DNA of 64,000 nt from JBKHYJ01 sp046565505. Its GTDB lineage: Bacteria; Acidobacteriota; Blastocatellia; UBA7656. A program made the position numbers and the translations under genes. The stretch covers positions 1-64,000 of the forward strand of contig JBKHYJ010000066.1 in the NCBI GenBank assembly GCA_046565505.1, in the 5' to 3' direction. Every line of letters starts with the position of its first letter. Positions within the stretch are counted from its first letter, which is position 1. The notes below the pieces were generated by a model. The model ran no database searches. It was not told where the DNA came from and worked only from the letters and a program-made list of their open reading frames with translations. Below, piece by piece: positions 36,654-45,559 of the stretch.

Positions 36654-37160
36654 TCACCTCGCGGGGCCGAGCAGATCGACTATCTCTTTGTGCTTGTGGT
36701 CGGCGGCGTAATCGGCCGCCGTTCTCCCGCCCACGTCTTTAGCCTTAGGGTCGGCCCCCGCGTCGAGCAACATCTTGACTATCTCCGCCTGGCCGTTGAG
36801 CGCCGCGGACATCAGCGCCGTGTAGCCGCTCGGCGTCTTGGCGTTCGGGTCGGCACCTTTGTCGATCAGGATTCGCACTATGTCCGCGTTGCCCATTCCG
36901 GCCGCGTTCATCAGTGGGGTCACGCCCGTGCTGCTCGGCGCGTTGACCTGCGCGCCGTCCTCGATCAGTCGTCGCACGCCGGCCGAGTCGCCCCTGTTCA
37001 CCTCGTTGATCAAGGGCGTGTTGCCTTGCGGGTCCTTCGCTTCGGCGGCCCGCGCGGGTTGATTTCTGGCCGCTACGTTTTTCTCGCTCTCTGCCGGCCT
37101 GGTGCAGGCGGGCGTCAGGGCTGCCGCCAGAAACAGGGCTAATACTCGATTGCGTGTCAT
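36654..37160 (-). CDS. Ankyrin-repeat lipoprotein
   Basis: 168 residues. A signal peptide with lipobox-like TPAC (Cys19) leads to a short linker and three or four ankyrin repeats (about 44-165; for example 'TPLMNAAGMGNADIVRILID'). Probably a membrane-anchored protein-interaction module, partner unknown. ATG 37160. Divergent from the acyl-CoA dehydrogenase gene. Confidence 0.88.
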   Translation of the reverse strand: MTRNRVLALFLAAALTPACTRPAESEKNVAARNQPARAAEAKDPQGNTPLINEVNRGDSAGVRRLIEDGAQVNAPSSTGVTPLMNAAGMGNADIVRILIDKGADPNAKTPSGYTALMSAALNGQAEIVKMLLDAGADPKAKDVGGRTAADYAADHKHKEIVDLLGPAR

Positions 37161-37288
37161 GCGCCTTCCTTTCCCCCTTCGGTGTCTGGTTGAAACCCGC
37201 AGAATCTACCATAACCGCGGGCATTCATGCTAAAGCGGAGGCGGGGCGAACTTGCCAAAAGCCATTCGATGAATCGGCACTCACGCTG

Positions 37289-37294
37289 TATAAT
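37289..37294 (+). promoter_or_regulatory. Possible -10 box of the acyl-CoA dehydrogenase promoter
   Basis: A perfect TATAAT, 54 bp upstream of the acyl-CoA dehydrogenase ATG. An upstream TTCGAT with an 18-bp spacer is a weak -35. Confidence 0.4.
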
Positions 37295-37347
37295 TGGCGA
37301 CCGCGCCGCACGACAGGGATCATTTTAGCGGCAGTCAAGGAGACAGC

Positions 37348-38541
37348 ATGGATCTAAACCTAACTCCCCAGGAGCAGAGTTTTCGCGACGAGTTCAGGGC
37401 ATGGCTCCAGGCGAACGTGCCCGACGAGTGGGGCACGTTCGGCTCACATGACGAATCGTCGCGGGAGCGATTCGAGTTCCTTCGCGCATGGCAGAAGAAG
37501 ATGTACGAGGCCGGGTGGGTCGGCGTGCACTGGCCGAAAGAGTTCGGCGGGCGGGGCGCCACGCTCGTGGAGCAGACTATATTCACCGAAGAGATGGCGC
37601 GCGCGGCGGCCCCGCCTCTAATCAACGTGCTGGGGGTCTCGCTCCTCGGCCCGACGCTCATCGCGTATGGTAGCGAGGACCACAAGAAGCGATTCCTCGC
37701 CAATATCCTGAGCGCCGACGAGATATGGTGCCAGGGTTACTCGGAGCCGAACGCGGGCTCGGACCTCGCCTCGCTACGCTCGGAGGCCGTGCTGGACGGC
37801 GACGAGTTCGTCGTGAATGGGCAGAAGACCTGGACCAGCTTCGGCCATTACGCCGACTGGTGCTTCGCCGTCGTGCGGACGGACCCGGAGGCGCAAAAGC
37901 ACAAGGGGCTGACCTACATGCTCATAGACATGCGCTCGCCGGGCGTCACGGTCCGTCCGCTCAAGCAGATGACGGGCGAGTCGGAGTTCAACGAAGTCTT
38001 TTTCCAGAACGTGCGCGTGCCGGTGAAAAACGTCGTCGGCAAAATCAACGGCGGTTGGGAAATAGCTATCGCCACGCTGATGTTCGAGCGCGGCACGCTC
38101 GGCGCGAGCCTTCAGATAACTTTCAAAAGGCAGATAGAGCGATTGATCGAGCTGTCGCGGCGCATCGACAAGGGCGGCCGCCCCGCCAGCGAAGACCCTA
38201 TCACTCGCCAGAAGCTCGCGCAGATTTACATGGAGATAGAGATTTTCCGGCTGAACCAGATGCGCACGCTCACGCGGATGAGCAAGACGGGCGTGCCCGG
38301 CCCTGAAGGCTCCATCCAGAAGATTTTCTGGAGCGAGATGAACCAGCGCATGCAGCAGGTGGCGATGGAGATACTAGGCCCGTATGGGCAGTTGACGCGC
38401 GAGAGCAGTTACGCGGTCGATCACGGCCAGTGGGCGCACGCATACCTACGCGCGCGCGGGAATACTATTGAGGCGGGCACGTCCGAGATTCAGCGGAACA
38501 TCATCGGCCACTTCGTGCTGGGCCTCCCCAAGAGCTATTGA
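37348..38541 (+). CDS. Acyl-CoA dehydrogenase
   Basis: 397 residues. FAD-dependent alpha,beta-dehydrogenation of an acyl-CoA. 'WCQGYSEPNAGSDLASL' and 'GQKTWTSFGHYADW' are the flavin- and substrate-binding signatures, and 'RGNTIEAGTSEIQRNIIGHFVLGLPKSY' is the C-terminal signature with the catalytic Glu region. AAGGAG lies 6 nt before ATG 37348. It is followed after 33 bp by a second, diverged acyl-CoA dehydrogenase. This tandem layout is like the alpha/beta pairs of heteromeric acyl-CoA dehydrogenases, so the two may form one enzyme. Confidence 0.92.
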   Translation: MDLNLTPQEQSFRDEFRAWLQANVPDEWGTFGSHDESSRERFEFLRAWQKKMYEAGWVGVHWPKEFGGRGATLVEQTIFTEEMARAAAPPLINVLGVSLLGPTLIAYGSEDHKKRFLANILSADEIWCQGYSEPNAGSDLASLRSEAVLDGDEFVVNGQKTWTSFGHYADWCFAVVRTDPEAQKHKGLTYMLIDMRSPGVTVRPLKQMTGESEFNEVFFQNVRVPVKNVVGKINGGWEIAIATLMFERGTLGASLQITFKRQIERLIELSRRIDKGGRPASEDPITRQKLAQIYMEIEIFRLNQMRTLTRMSKTGVPGPEGSIQKIFWSEMNQRMQQVAMEILGPYGQLTRESSYAVDHGQWAHAYLRARGNTIEAGTSEIQRNIIGHFVLGLPKSY

Positions 38542-38574
38542 CGGCGCGCGCACGCCGCGGCGACAGGAGAAGAA

Positions 38575-39738
38575 ATGGAATTTGAACTGAACGAAACACA
38601 GAAGCTGCTCAAGAGTTCCGCCAGGGAGCTTTTCGCGCAAGAGTGCCCGCCGACCCTCGTGCGGGAGATGGTCGAAAGCAACGACCCATATTCGGAAACC
38701 CTGTGGGGGAAGCTGGTCGAGCAGGGCTGGGCCGGGCTGATGTTCCCGGAAGAGTACGGCGGGCAGGGGCTGGGCCTGGTCGAGATGGCCGTCTCGTTTG
38801 AGGAGATGGGCCGGGCGCTTGTGCCGGGCGCGTTCCTTTCTAGCGTGGCCCTGGCCGGGTCGCTGGTCGAGCGCGCGGGGTCCGATCAACAGCGCGGCAA
38901 ATACCTGCGGGCCATCTGCGATGGCAGGGCGAAAGCCACGGTCGCCCTGCTCGAAGCGAGCGCCACCTGGGACGCGGGCCGCGTGAGCATGGCCGGAGTT
39001 GAAACGCCCGACGGCGTAAGAATCAGCGGCAAGAAACTCTTCGTCCCGGACGCGGCTGCCGCCGATTACATCATCGCCGCCGCCCGCGTGGGGACTGAGA
39101 TCGCCCTCTGCGTCGTCGGCCGCAATTCGCCGGGGGTGACCGTCGCCGCGATGCCTTCAATCGACGCCACGCGGCACCTCTACGAAGTCACGTTCGATGA
39201 CGTAGAAGTCGCGATGGCGGACGTGCTGGCTGGGGGAGGGGGCGCGCGGGAGGCCCTGGACCACTCGCTTGACGTGGCCACCCTGGCGCTTTCGGCGGAG
39301 ATGGTCGGCGGCATGCAGTGGGTGCTCGACGCCTCCGTGGAGTACGCGAAGACTCGCAAGCAATTCGGGAAACCCATAGGGCAGTTCCAGGCGATCCAGC
39401 ACCACTGCGCGAACATGCTGCTGCTGACAGAGAGCACGCGGTCCGCGGTTTACTACGCCGCATGGGTGATGGGCAACGACGTGAAACAGGCCCCCGTGGC
39501 CGTCTCTGTGGCGAAAGCGTACGCGAGCGACGCATTCCGCGAGGTCGGCAACCTCGGCATACAGGTGCATGGCGGCGTAGGCTTCACCTGGGACGAGAGC
39601 ATTCACTTCTACTACAAGCGCGCTAAGGCGTCAGAGCTGATGTTCGGCGACGCGACTTATCACAGGGAGCGCATAGCGCGGCTCGTCATCGGCCGCGCGG
39701 CCGAGCCCGCGAAGGCCACAGGCCGCGCGGGGGATTGA
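38575..39738 (+). CDS. Acyl-CoA dehydrogenase, second subunit-like
   Basis: 387 residues, diverged from its upstream neighbour. It keeps the family fold and ends with 'IQVHGGVGFTWDESIHFYYKRAK', the typical C-terminal signature, but the usual flavin-contact sequence in the middle is weak. That fits the non-canonical partner in a heteromeric acyl-CoA dehydrogenase. The start ATG has AGGAG 7 nt upstream. Substrate unknown; a branched or cyclic acyl chain is possible. Confidence 0.88.
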   Translation: MEFELNETQKLLKSSARELFAQECPPTLVREMVESNDPYSETLWGKLVEQGWAGLMFPEEYGGQGLGLVEMAVSFEEMGRALVPGAFLSSVALAGSLVERAGSDQQRGKYLRAICDGRAKATVALLEASATWDAGRVSMAGVETPDGVRISGKKLFVPDAAAADYIIAAARVGTEIALCVVGRNSPGVTVAAMPSIDATRHLYEVTFDDVEVAMADVLAGGGGAREALDHSLDVATLALSAEMVGGMQWVLDASVEYAKTRKQFGKPIGQFQAIQHHCANMLLLTESTRSAVYYAAWVMGNDVKQAPVAVSVAKAYASDAFREVGNLGIQVHGGVGFTWDESIHFYYKRAKASELMFGDATYHRERIARLVIGRAAEPAKATGRAGD

Positions 39739-39913
39739 TCTTGCCGCGCATGCTCGCGCGAGTGCGCGAAGAATCGCGCAGGGCGCGGACGAGCGCCGCA
39801 CCGAGCGATGTTTTGCGCGACCCGCCCTTGAATTCGAGCGAAACCTGTATGGGTTTTGTTTGCCTTATTCTCGCAACGCCTGATTCGCCATCAGCCGGTT
39901 TCAGGCCGATCTT

Positions 39914-41263
39914 ATGATTGATCCGACCCCCCACCTGGAAAGATTCGATAGCTACGAGCGAGCATGCCAAGAATTTCGCTGGCGCATACCGGAAATGTTC
40001 AACATCGCCTCGGCGATTTCAAACAGGCATGAAGACGCCGTCACGCGGGTGGCGGTAAGCGAGCTCATGCCCGGCGGAATCAATACCTACACCTTCGGCG
40101 GCATCAATTTTTTGTCCGACAAGTTCGCAAGCTCGCTCGCGCGACGCGGGGTCAGCGAGGGCGACGCGGTCGCGATAATCCTCCCCCAATCGGCCGCGTT
40201 TCTTGTCGCGCAGTTCGGCGCGCTGAAGCTCGGGGCGGTGGTCGTTCCGGTCTCGCCCCATTTCCCCCCTTCGGCATCGAGGCTCGCGCTCGAAGAGTGC
40301 CGCGCGCGGGCAGTTGTCGCGAGCCGGGACGCGCTCGACCAGTTGGGCGGGGCCGTCGCGCCTGAGCTTACGTTCGTGGTCGGGGCGAGCGGCCCGCCCG
40401 ATCATTCGGCCGGCGGTCAAAAGGATTTCTGGCGAGAGGTCAATTACTCGTCATCGGATTTCACTCCGGTTGTGACCTCGCGCGACTCGCCCGCCTTCAC
40501 CTTTTTTCATTCGGACCCCGAAGGGTCGCTGACAGGCGTAGTTCACGCGCACCGTTCCTTGATAGGCCAGCTCGCCGCGTTCGAGATGTTCGCGGGCTTT
40601 TCGTGCGGCGGAGAGTCGGCATTCTGGGCCGCGGCCGATTGGGCTACGCCCGAGGTACTGCTCGGCATTATTAATCCCGCGCTGTGGTACGGCCGCCCCG
40701 TTGTCGCGCGCGCGGGCATGGGTTTCGATGGCGGCGAATTCTTTGACATGGTGGAACACTCGGGAGCGAGCGGTGTCTTTGTTCCATCCCATGAATTATT
40801 CCGGCTGAAGCAGGCGACGGGCGACGCGCGCGCCAAACATGATCTCAAGCTGAGGTCGATTCTGACCACGCCGGGCGCGTTCACTCAAGAGCTTTACGAC
40901 TGGGCCGCCGTATCGCTCGGCGCGACTTTGAACGTCGTCTACGGCGCGCCCGAAACTGGCATCGTCTCGACTAACTGCGAGCAATGGTTCGCGAGCATCA
41001 TGGGGGCCGCCGGCCGGCCTTCGCCCGGGCATTCGATAGAGATTGTTGACGAAGGCGGGAACGCGCTGCCCGAGGGGCGGACGGGGCGCCTCGCCCTCTC
41101 AAGGTCTGACCCCGGTATGTTCCTCGGCTACTCGAATGATAACGATTCTGAAAAAGCCACCTCACGGCTCGCGGGCGGGCGGTTCGTGACGCGCGACGTG
41201 GGGTATAAAAAAGGGGATGGCGATTTGTTCCTGTCGCCATCCTCGAATGAATTTAGAGGGTAA
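39914..41263 (+). CDS. Truncated, degenerate acyl-CoA synthetase-like (ANL family) protein
   Basis: 449 residues, against about 540-570 for medium-chain acyl-CoA synthetases, which its start resembles ('FRWRIPEMFNIASAI'). The phosphate-binding A3 loop, usually TSGTTGxPKG, is degraded here to 'FHSDPEGSLTGVVHAHRS'. The 'YGAPETG' motif is near normal. The protein stops after 'TRDVGYKKGDGDLFLSP', at the hinge, so the C-terminal domain with the catalytic Lys is absent. It is probably catalytically weak or inactive: a pseudoenzyme or a decaying gene. It lies 175 bp after the dehydrogenase pair. Confidence 0.8.
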   Translation: MIDPTPHLERFDSYERACQEFRWRIPEMFNIASAISNRHEDAVTRVAVSELMPGGINTYTFGGINFLSDKFASSLARRGVSEGDAVAIILPQSAAFLVAQFGALKLGAVVVPVSPHFPPSASRLALEECRARAVVASRDALDQLGGAVAPELTFVVGASGPPDHSAGGQKDFWREVNYSSSDFTPVVTSRDSPAFTFFHSDPEGSLTGVVHAHRSLIGQLAAFEMFAGFSCGGESAFWAAADWATPEVLLGIINPALWYGRPVVARAGMGFDGGEFFDMVEHSGASGVFVPSHELFRLKQATGDARAKHDLKLRSILTTPGAFTQELYDWAAVSLGATLNVVYGAPETGIVSTNCEQWFASIMGAAGRPSPGHSIEIVDEGGNALPEGRTGRLALSRSDPGMFLGYSNDNDSEKATSRLAGGRFVTRDVGYKKGDGDLFLSPSSNEFRG

Positions 41264-41423
41264 ATTGTGTAACGAAGGAAACCGTATCGCCGCGCTTCAA
41301 ATTAACGTGCCGGCGACTGACGCCATAAGCTTTCGCGCGTAATCACACCCGGCCAGCCCGTAGCGGTGTTTAATCATAGAGCCGGGAGCCATGCAAGAAA
41401 TGTTTCGACGCCCGGCCGCCCGC

Positions 41424-43838
41424 TCACTCATGCCGCAAAGCCATGATGGGGTCTATCTTTGTGGCCCTGCGCGCCGGCACGTAGCTCGCGATCAGTACGA
41501 CGCCGGTCAGCAGCGCCGATAGCCCGGCGAAAATCGCTGTGTCTGTCGCACTGACGCCGAACAGCAAGCTCGAAAGAACCCGCGTCGTCAGGTAAGCCCC
41601 GACCAGCCCTATGCCCGTGCCTGCCAGGGCGAGCTTGAGGCCGTGGCCGACCACCATCCTCAAGATGCTTACATGCCTCGCGCCCAGCGCCATGCGTATG
41701 CCTATCTCATGCGTGCGCTGCGTCACAGAGTACGAAATGACGCCATATATTCCGACAGCGGCGAGGACCAGCGCGGCGGCGGCGAACACGACGATCAGCA
41801 GCGTGCGGAACCTCGGCTGGGCGACAGACTTGTAGAGAAGCTCTTCCATCGTGCGGACTCTCGCGACCGGCTGGTCCTTGTCTAGCGCCCATACCTCGCC
41901 GCGAATCGCGGGGGCAAGGCCCGCCGGGTCGGACGCCCCGCGCACGACCATGTACATGGAATTAAGAGTCACCTGCTGGTGCGGCAGGTAAAATGCCGGC
42001 TCGGGCTTCGCGTCAAGGCCGGAGTATTTTACGTCTCCAACCACGCCGACGATCTGCATCCAGGGGTTGGCCGTCCTGTCGAGCCCGCCTTGTTTGAACC
42101 GCTTGCCGATAGGGCTCTCGTTGCCGAAGTACCTCTTCGCCATCGTCTCGCTGATGATTACTACGTCGGGCGAATCAGCGTTGTCCGCGTCCGTGAAGTA
42201 ACGGCCGCTCAAGAGCGGGACGCCCATCGTTTTAAAGAAGTCCGTGCTGACGAAGTTGACCGGCGCTATCGGGTCGCTCTCGCCCGGCGGCGTCGGGTGC
42301 TCCTCGACGGCGTAGTTGTCGGAAACCTCCAGCAGGTTGGGCGGCAGACTGAAGGCGAGCCCGGCCGACTGCACCCCCGGCAGCGATTCGACCCTCGCCA
42401 GCAGTTGTCTGTAGAACGCGGAGGTCCTGGCGCCTTCGGAGTACTTCGCCCCCGGAAGCGAGATTTGCATAGTCAAGATGTTTTCGGGGTTGAAGCCAGG
42501 GTTCACGCTTTGAAGCCGCACGAAACTCTTTATCATCAGTCCCGCGCCTATCAGTAGCATCAGCGACAGCGCGATCTCTGAGACGACGAGGGCGTTGCGC
42601 AAGCGGCGCCGGCCGAAGCCCTCGCTTGCGCCGCGCGCGCCTTCCTTCAAGGACTCGTTCAGGTTGAGCCGCGAGCTGTAGAGCGCCGGCGCGAGGCCGA
42701 AGACCACCCCGCTCAAGAGTGAGACGAGAAGCGTGAAGCCGAGCACCGCCCCGTCGATCCCCACTTCGTTGAGCCGCGGGATGTTGTCCGGGCTGAGCGC
42801 GACCAGCACGTCTACCCCCCAGAGCGCGAGCAGCAACCCTATCACCCCGCCGACGAAGGCGAGCAGCAGACTCTCCGTCAGCAACTGCCTGACGAGCCGG
42901 CCGCGGGTCGCGCCGAGGGCGGAGCGGATGGCTATCTCTTTCTCTCGCGCGGCGGCCCTGGAAAGGAGCAGGTTCGCGACGTTGGCCGAAGCGATCAGGA
43001 GGACGAAGACGACTGCGCCGAGCAGGACCAGCAGCGCCGGCCGCACGTCGCCCACTATCTCTTCCGTCAGGCTCGCGGCGGTATAGGTCCAGTCGTTTTG
43101 CGTAGAGTGGCTCTCCTGCTGGATGCGCCGCGCGACCGTGTCCATCTCCGCGCGAGCCTGTTCGAGCGTCGCGCCGGGTCTCAAGCGCCCGAGCCCCCAC
43201 ATGAAATAAGGCCCGCGGCGCGCCGGCGGGTTGAGCTTTTGCGCGGCCCACAGCTCAGCCTCGTCCGGGTAGGAGAACCCCGCGGGCATCACGCCTACGA
43301 CCGTGTAAGCGCGGCTGTTCAGATTGATCTGTTGCCCCACGGCGTCGGGCCTGGCGGCGAGCTGCCGCTGCCAGAACCCGTGACTGACGACTACCACTGG
43401 TTCTGTGCCCGGCCGGTCCTCTTCAGGCTGGAAGGCGCGCCCCATCTCGGCCCGCGCCCCTAGCGCGGTGAAAAAATCCGCGGTGACCCATGCGCCCTGG
43501 ACCTGTTCGGGCGTCTCCCCGCTCGTGTAATTGAACCGATTCGTCGAGAAGGCCGCCATAGTTTCCAGCGTCTGGTTCTGGGCCCTCCAATCTAAATAAT
43601 CGGCGACCGAGAGCGGGATTTTTTCCTGGCCTATTTTCGGGTCCTTCCCGTAAACCATGACGAGCCGCGCGGGCTGTTTGAACGGGAGCGGGCGGATCAG
43701 TATGGCGTTCACGACTGTGAAAATCGCCGTGTTGGCCCCGATGCCGAGCGCCAGCGCGATTACGGCCACGGCCGCGAATCCGGGATTTTTTGCGAGCATT
43801 CTGATGGCGAAGCGAAGGTCTTTGATTATGGTTTCCAC
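41424..43838 (-). CDS. MacB/FtsX-type ABC transporter permease (ADOP-like), orphan
   Basis: 804 residues from GTG 43838 (GGGGG upstream); the family start is 'IKDLRFAIRMLAKNPGF'. Two MacB-type periplasmic core domains and two FtsX permease domains: 'GANTAIFTVVNAILIRPLPF' near the N-terminus, a central 'REKEIAIRSALGATRGRLVRQLLTESLLLA', and the C-terminal 'THEIGIRMALGARHVSILRMVVG'. The duplicated layout and the absence of an adjacent ATPase gene match the acidobacterial duplicated orphan permeases. Transport substrate unknown. Confidence 0.9.
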   Translation of the reverse strand: METIIKDLRFAIRMLAKNPGFAAVAVIALALGIGANTAIFTVVNAILIRPLPFKQPARLVMVYGKDPKIGQEKIPLSVADYLDWRAQNQTLETMAAFSTNRFNYTSGETPEQVQGAWVTADFFTALGARAEMGRAFQPEEDRPGTEPVVVVSHGFWQRQLAARPDAVGQQINLNSRAYTVVGVMPAGFSYPDEAELWAAQKLNPPARRGPYFMWGLGRLRPGATLEQARAEMDTVARRIQQESHSTQNDWTYTAASLTEEIVGDVRPALLVLLGAVVFVLLIASANVANLLLSRAAAREKEIAIRSALGATRGRLVRQLLTESLLLAFVGGVIGLLLALWGVDVLVALSPDNIPRLNEVGIDGAVLGFTLLVSLLSGVVFGLAPALYSSRLNLNESLKEGARGASEGFGRRRLRNALVVSEIALSLMLLIGAGLMIKSFVRLQSVNPGFNPENILTMQISLPGAKYSEGARTSAFYRQLLARVESLPGVQSAGLAFSLPPNLLEVSDNYAVEEHPTPPGESDPIAPVNFVSTDFFKTMGVPLLSGRYFTDADNADSPDVVIISETMAKRYFGNESPIGKRFKQGGLDRTANPWMQIVGVVGDVKYSGLDAKPEPAFYLPHQQVTLNSMYMVVRGASDPAGLAPAIRGEVWALDKDQPVARVRTMEELLYKSVAQPRFRTLLIVVFAAAALVLAAVGIYGVISYSVTQRTHEIGIRMALGARHVSILRMVVGHGLKLALAGTGIGLVGAYLTTRVLSSLLFGVSATDTAIFAGLSALLTGVVLIASYVPARRATKIDPIMALRHE

Positions 43839-43877
43839 GGGACCCCCAGGAGATATGATATTGCGCGGATAGATAGA

Positions 43878-43925
43878 GGGTGTCAGGTGCTCAGTTGTGT
43901 GCCCTACGCCTGGCACCTAACACCC
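43878..43925. repeat. Imperfect 13-bp inverted repeat
   Basis: GGGTGTCAGGTGC and GCACCTAACACCC pair over 12 of 13 positions with a 22-nt loop. It lies just upstream of the permease start. Confidence 0.5.
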
Positions 43926-44193
43926 ACACGCTCATTGAAGAGGCGGACTCTCAGAGCGTTGCTTCGCCCTGTACTAGCCAATCGGCGTGCCAAGAAAGAC
44001 GCCGGATTGTAGATTCCCGGCTACGCGCGTGCGGCCGGCGGGCCGCGGCACGGCCGCGGGAACTAAATTGAAAAATCTCAGCAGTTTAACTTGCGGGCCG
44101 AGGTCAGGGATTTGGCGCGGCCGGTCGCGGGCGCAGGAATCCGAAATCCGGCGCGCGAAATTCTGAATCCGCCTTGTGTCCGCTTGTGGTATT

Positions 44194-44219
44194 CGCATTT
44201 CCCAGAATCGGGAAATGCG
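44194..44219. repeat. 10-bp perfect inverted repeat 3' of the actin-like gene
   Basis: CGCATTTCCC - AGAATC - GGGAAATGCG, 77 bp after the actin-like stop codon. No U-run follows on either strand. It might end that transcript or be a protein-binding site. Confidence 0.5.
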
Positions 44220-44295
44220 CGTGCGAGTGAATCAGGCCGGGGCCCGAGGGAGGTCGGGGGCCGGGGGACTTGCGAATAGCGCGTCCCCCGCGGCG

Positions 44296-45318
44296 CTACG
44301 CATCTTCGTTCGACTGGCGCAGCAGCCCGTACCTGTAATAGCCGATGGCGTTCGAGAAGACCATTGATTCGACCTTCTCCGACGAAGGGAATATCTCTTT
44401 AATCCCGTCGTAAAGCATGTCGCCCGACCCGCCCGCCACCAGCACCTTCTGCGGCCTCATCGGGCGCACGGTCATCTGTATGCGGTTGATGATTTCGGGC
44501 AGGTGTTTTTCGAGCACCTGCTTGCGCATCTCTTCGAGGTCAACGGATTCGCCATTGGGCGTGATGTAAGGGGTGCGGCTGCGGATGTAGGATTCGATAG
44601 TGCTGCGCTCCAGATAATCGTCGTAGCGCGCGTCTATCTCGCGTTGAAGGTCGTGATAAACCGCGTCGAGCGACGACGGTATGGATTTAGAGACGGTGTT
44701 GATGTAGCGGCCGTCGGCCGCGACTATGTCTATGGTCTTCTCGCCGCCGTCGATGACGGCCGTCGAGACTATACGGTCTGGGATTTTTTTCCCTTCGCGG
44801 TCGAGCGCGTAGCTGAGGTACGAGCCATACCCCTGCGGGAGGACCATTATGTTATCGAGCTTGAACTGGATGGACTGGGCCACCTTGCCGTCGATCCTGT
44901 ACAGCTTTATGTCATGCTTGCCGGTTAGCTTTTCCAGCAGCACCTGCTTTTGCGTCGCGTAATAATTAACCGGGAGCCCCACGACGAGCACGTCGGGCGC
45001 GGGGACCTCTTTCTCCTGCATGAAGCGCGCGATGCCGGCGAGCGTGAGCGCGGGGTTGTAATGCTTCGTAAACATGTCGCGGTCGGCCGTCATCTCGCCG
45101 CCGCGGTTGAGCCTGATGGCCGTCTCGCCGAAATTTCGGACCTTCCCCGGATACAGGCTCAGTTCCGCGATGAAGTTATCTTCGCGCGTGCCGAGGAAGT
45201 CCTCGCCGAATTCGGCAGGGCCGATGACGGACGGGAATATCAAGGTCCTCCGGCCCGACCTGGTCTCCGAGTATATTTTCGTCGCCGAGTAGCCAGTATC
45301 AACTGCGAGTACATTCAT
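44296..45318 (-). CDS. Actin-like ATPase (ParM/archaeal-actin-like), orphan
   Basis: 340 residues of the actin/ParM/Hsp70 ATPase fold. Phosphate-1 is DTGYSATK (residues 7-14), phosphate-2 VIDGGEKTID (188-197) and the adenosine motif VAGGSGD (294-300). Plasmid ParM and the archaeal Ta0583-type actins have this layout; cell-shape MreB and FtsA differ in motif wording. It is expected to form nucleotide-dependent filaments. It is alone: no ParR-like DNA-binding gene adjoins it, although the flanking region has inverted repeats. Its chromosomal role (DNA segregation, positioning or other) is unknown. Confidence 0.85.
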   Translation of the reverse strand: MNVLAVDTGYSATKIYSETRSGRRTLIFPSVIGPAEFGEDFLGTREDNFIAELSLYPGKVRNFGETAIRLNRGGEMTADRDMFTKHYNPALTLAGIARFMQEKEVPAPDVLVVGLPVNYYATQKQVLLEKLTGKHDIKLYRIDGKVAQSIQFKLDNIMVLPQGYGSYLSYALDREGKKIPDRIVSTAVIDGGEKTIDIVAADGRYINTVSKSIPSSLDAVYHDLQREIDARYDDYLERSTIESYIRSRTPYITPNGESVDLEEMRKQVLEKHLPEIINRIQMTVRPMRPQKVLVAGGSGDMLYDGIKEIFPSSEKVESMVFSNAIGYYRYGLLRQSNEDA

Positions 45319-45559
45319 AAAAGCTGTTTACAAGGCCGGCCGCGCCTGCCTTGACGGACGCCTCCCACGCCCAGGAACAAACCCTATTCTGAAACAGCAA
45401 AGCCTGGCCCGGACGGCCGGGCGAGTCACAAACGCGAGCGAGCAATCCGGGGTTCAACCGTGATTATACGCAACTCAATCAATTATGCTAAGCGCGAATT
45501 TGAAAGAACCCCGGACGCCTGACCCGACGGCCGACCCGACGCCTCGCCGCCTCGACGAA

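Larger units (their letters stand above)
43839..44295. other. Intergenic region with two inverted repeats
   Basis: About 457 bp between the permease start and the actin-like stop, with no supported gene. It contains the inverted repeats at 43878-43925 and 44194-44219. Nothing else was recognised. Confidence 0.5.
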
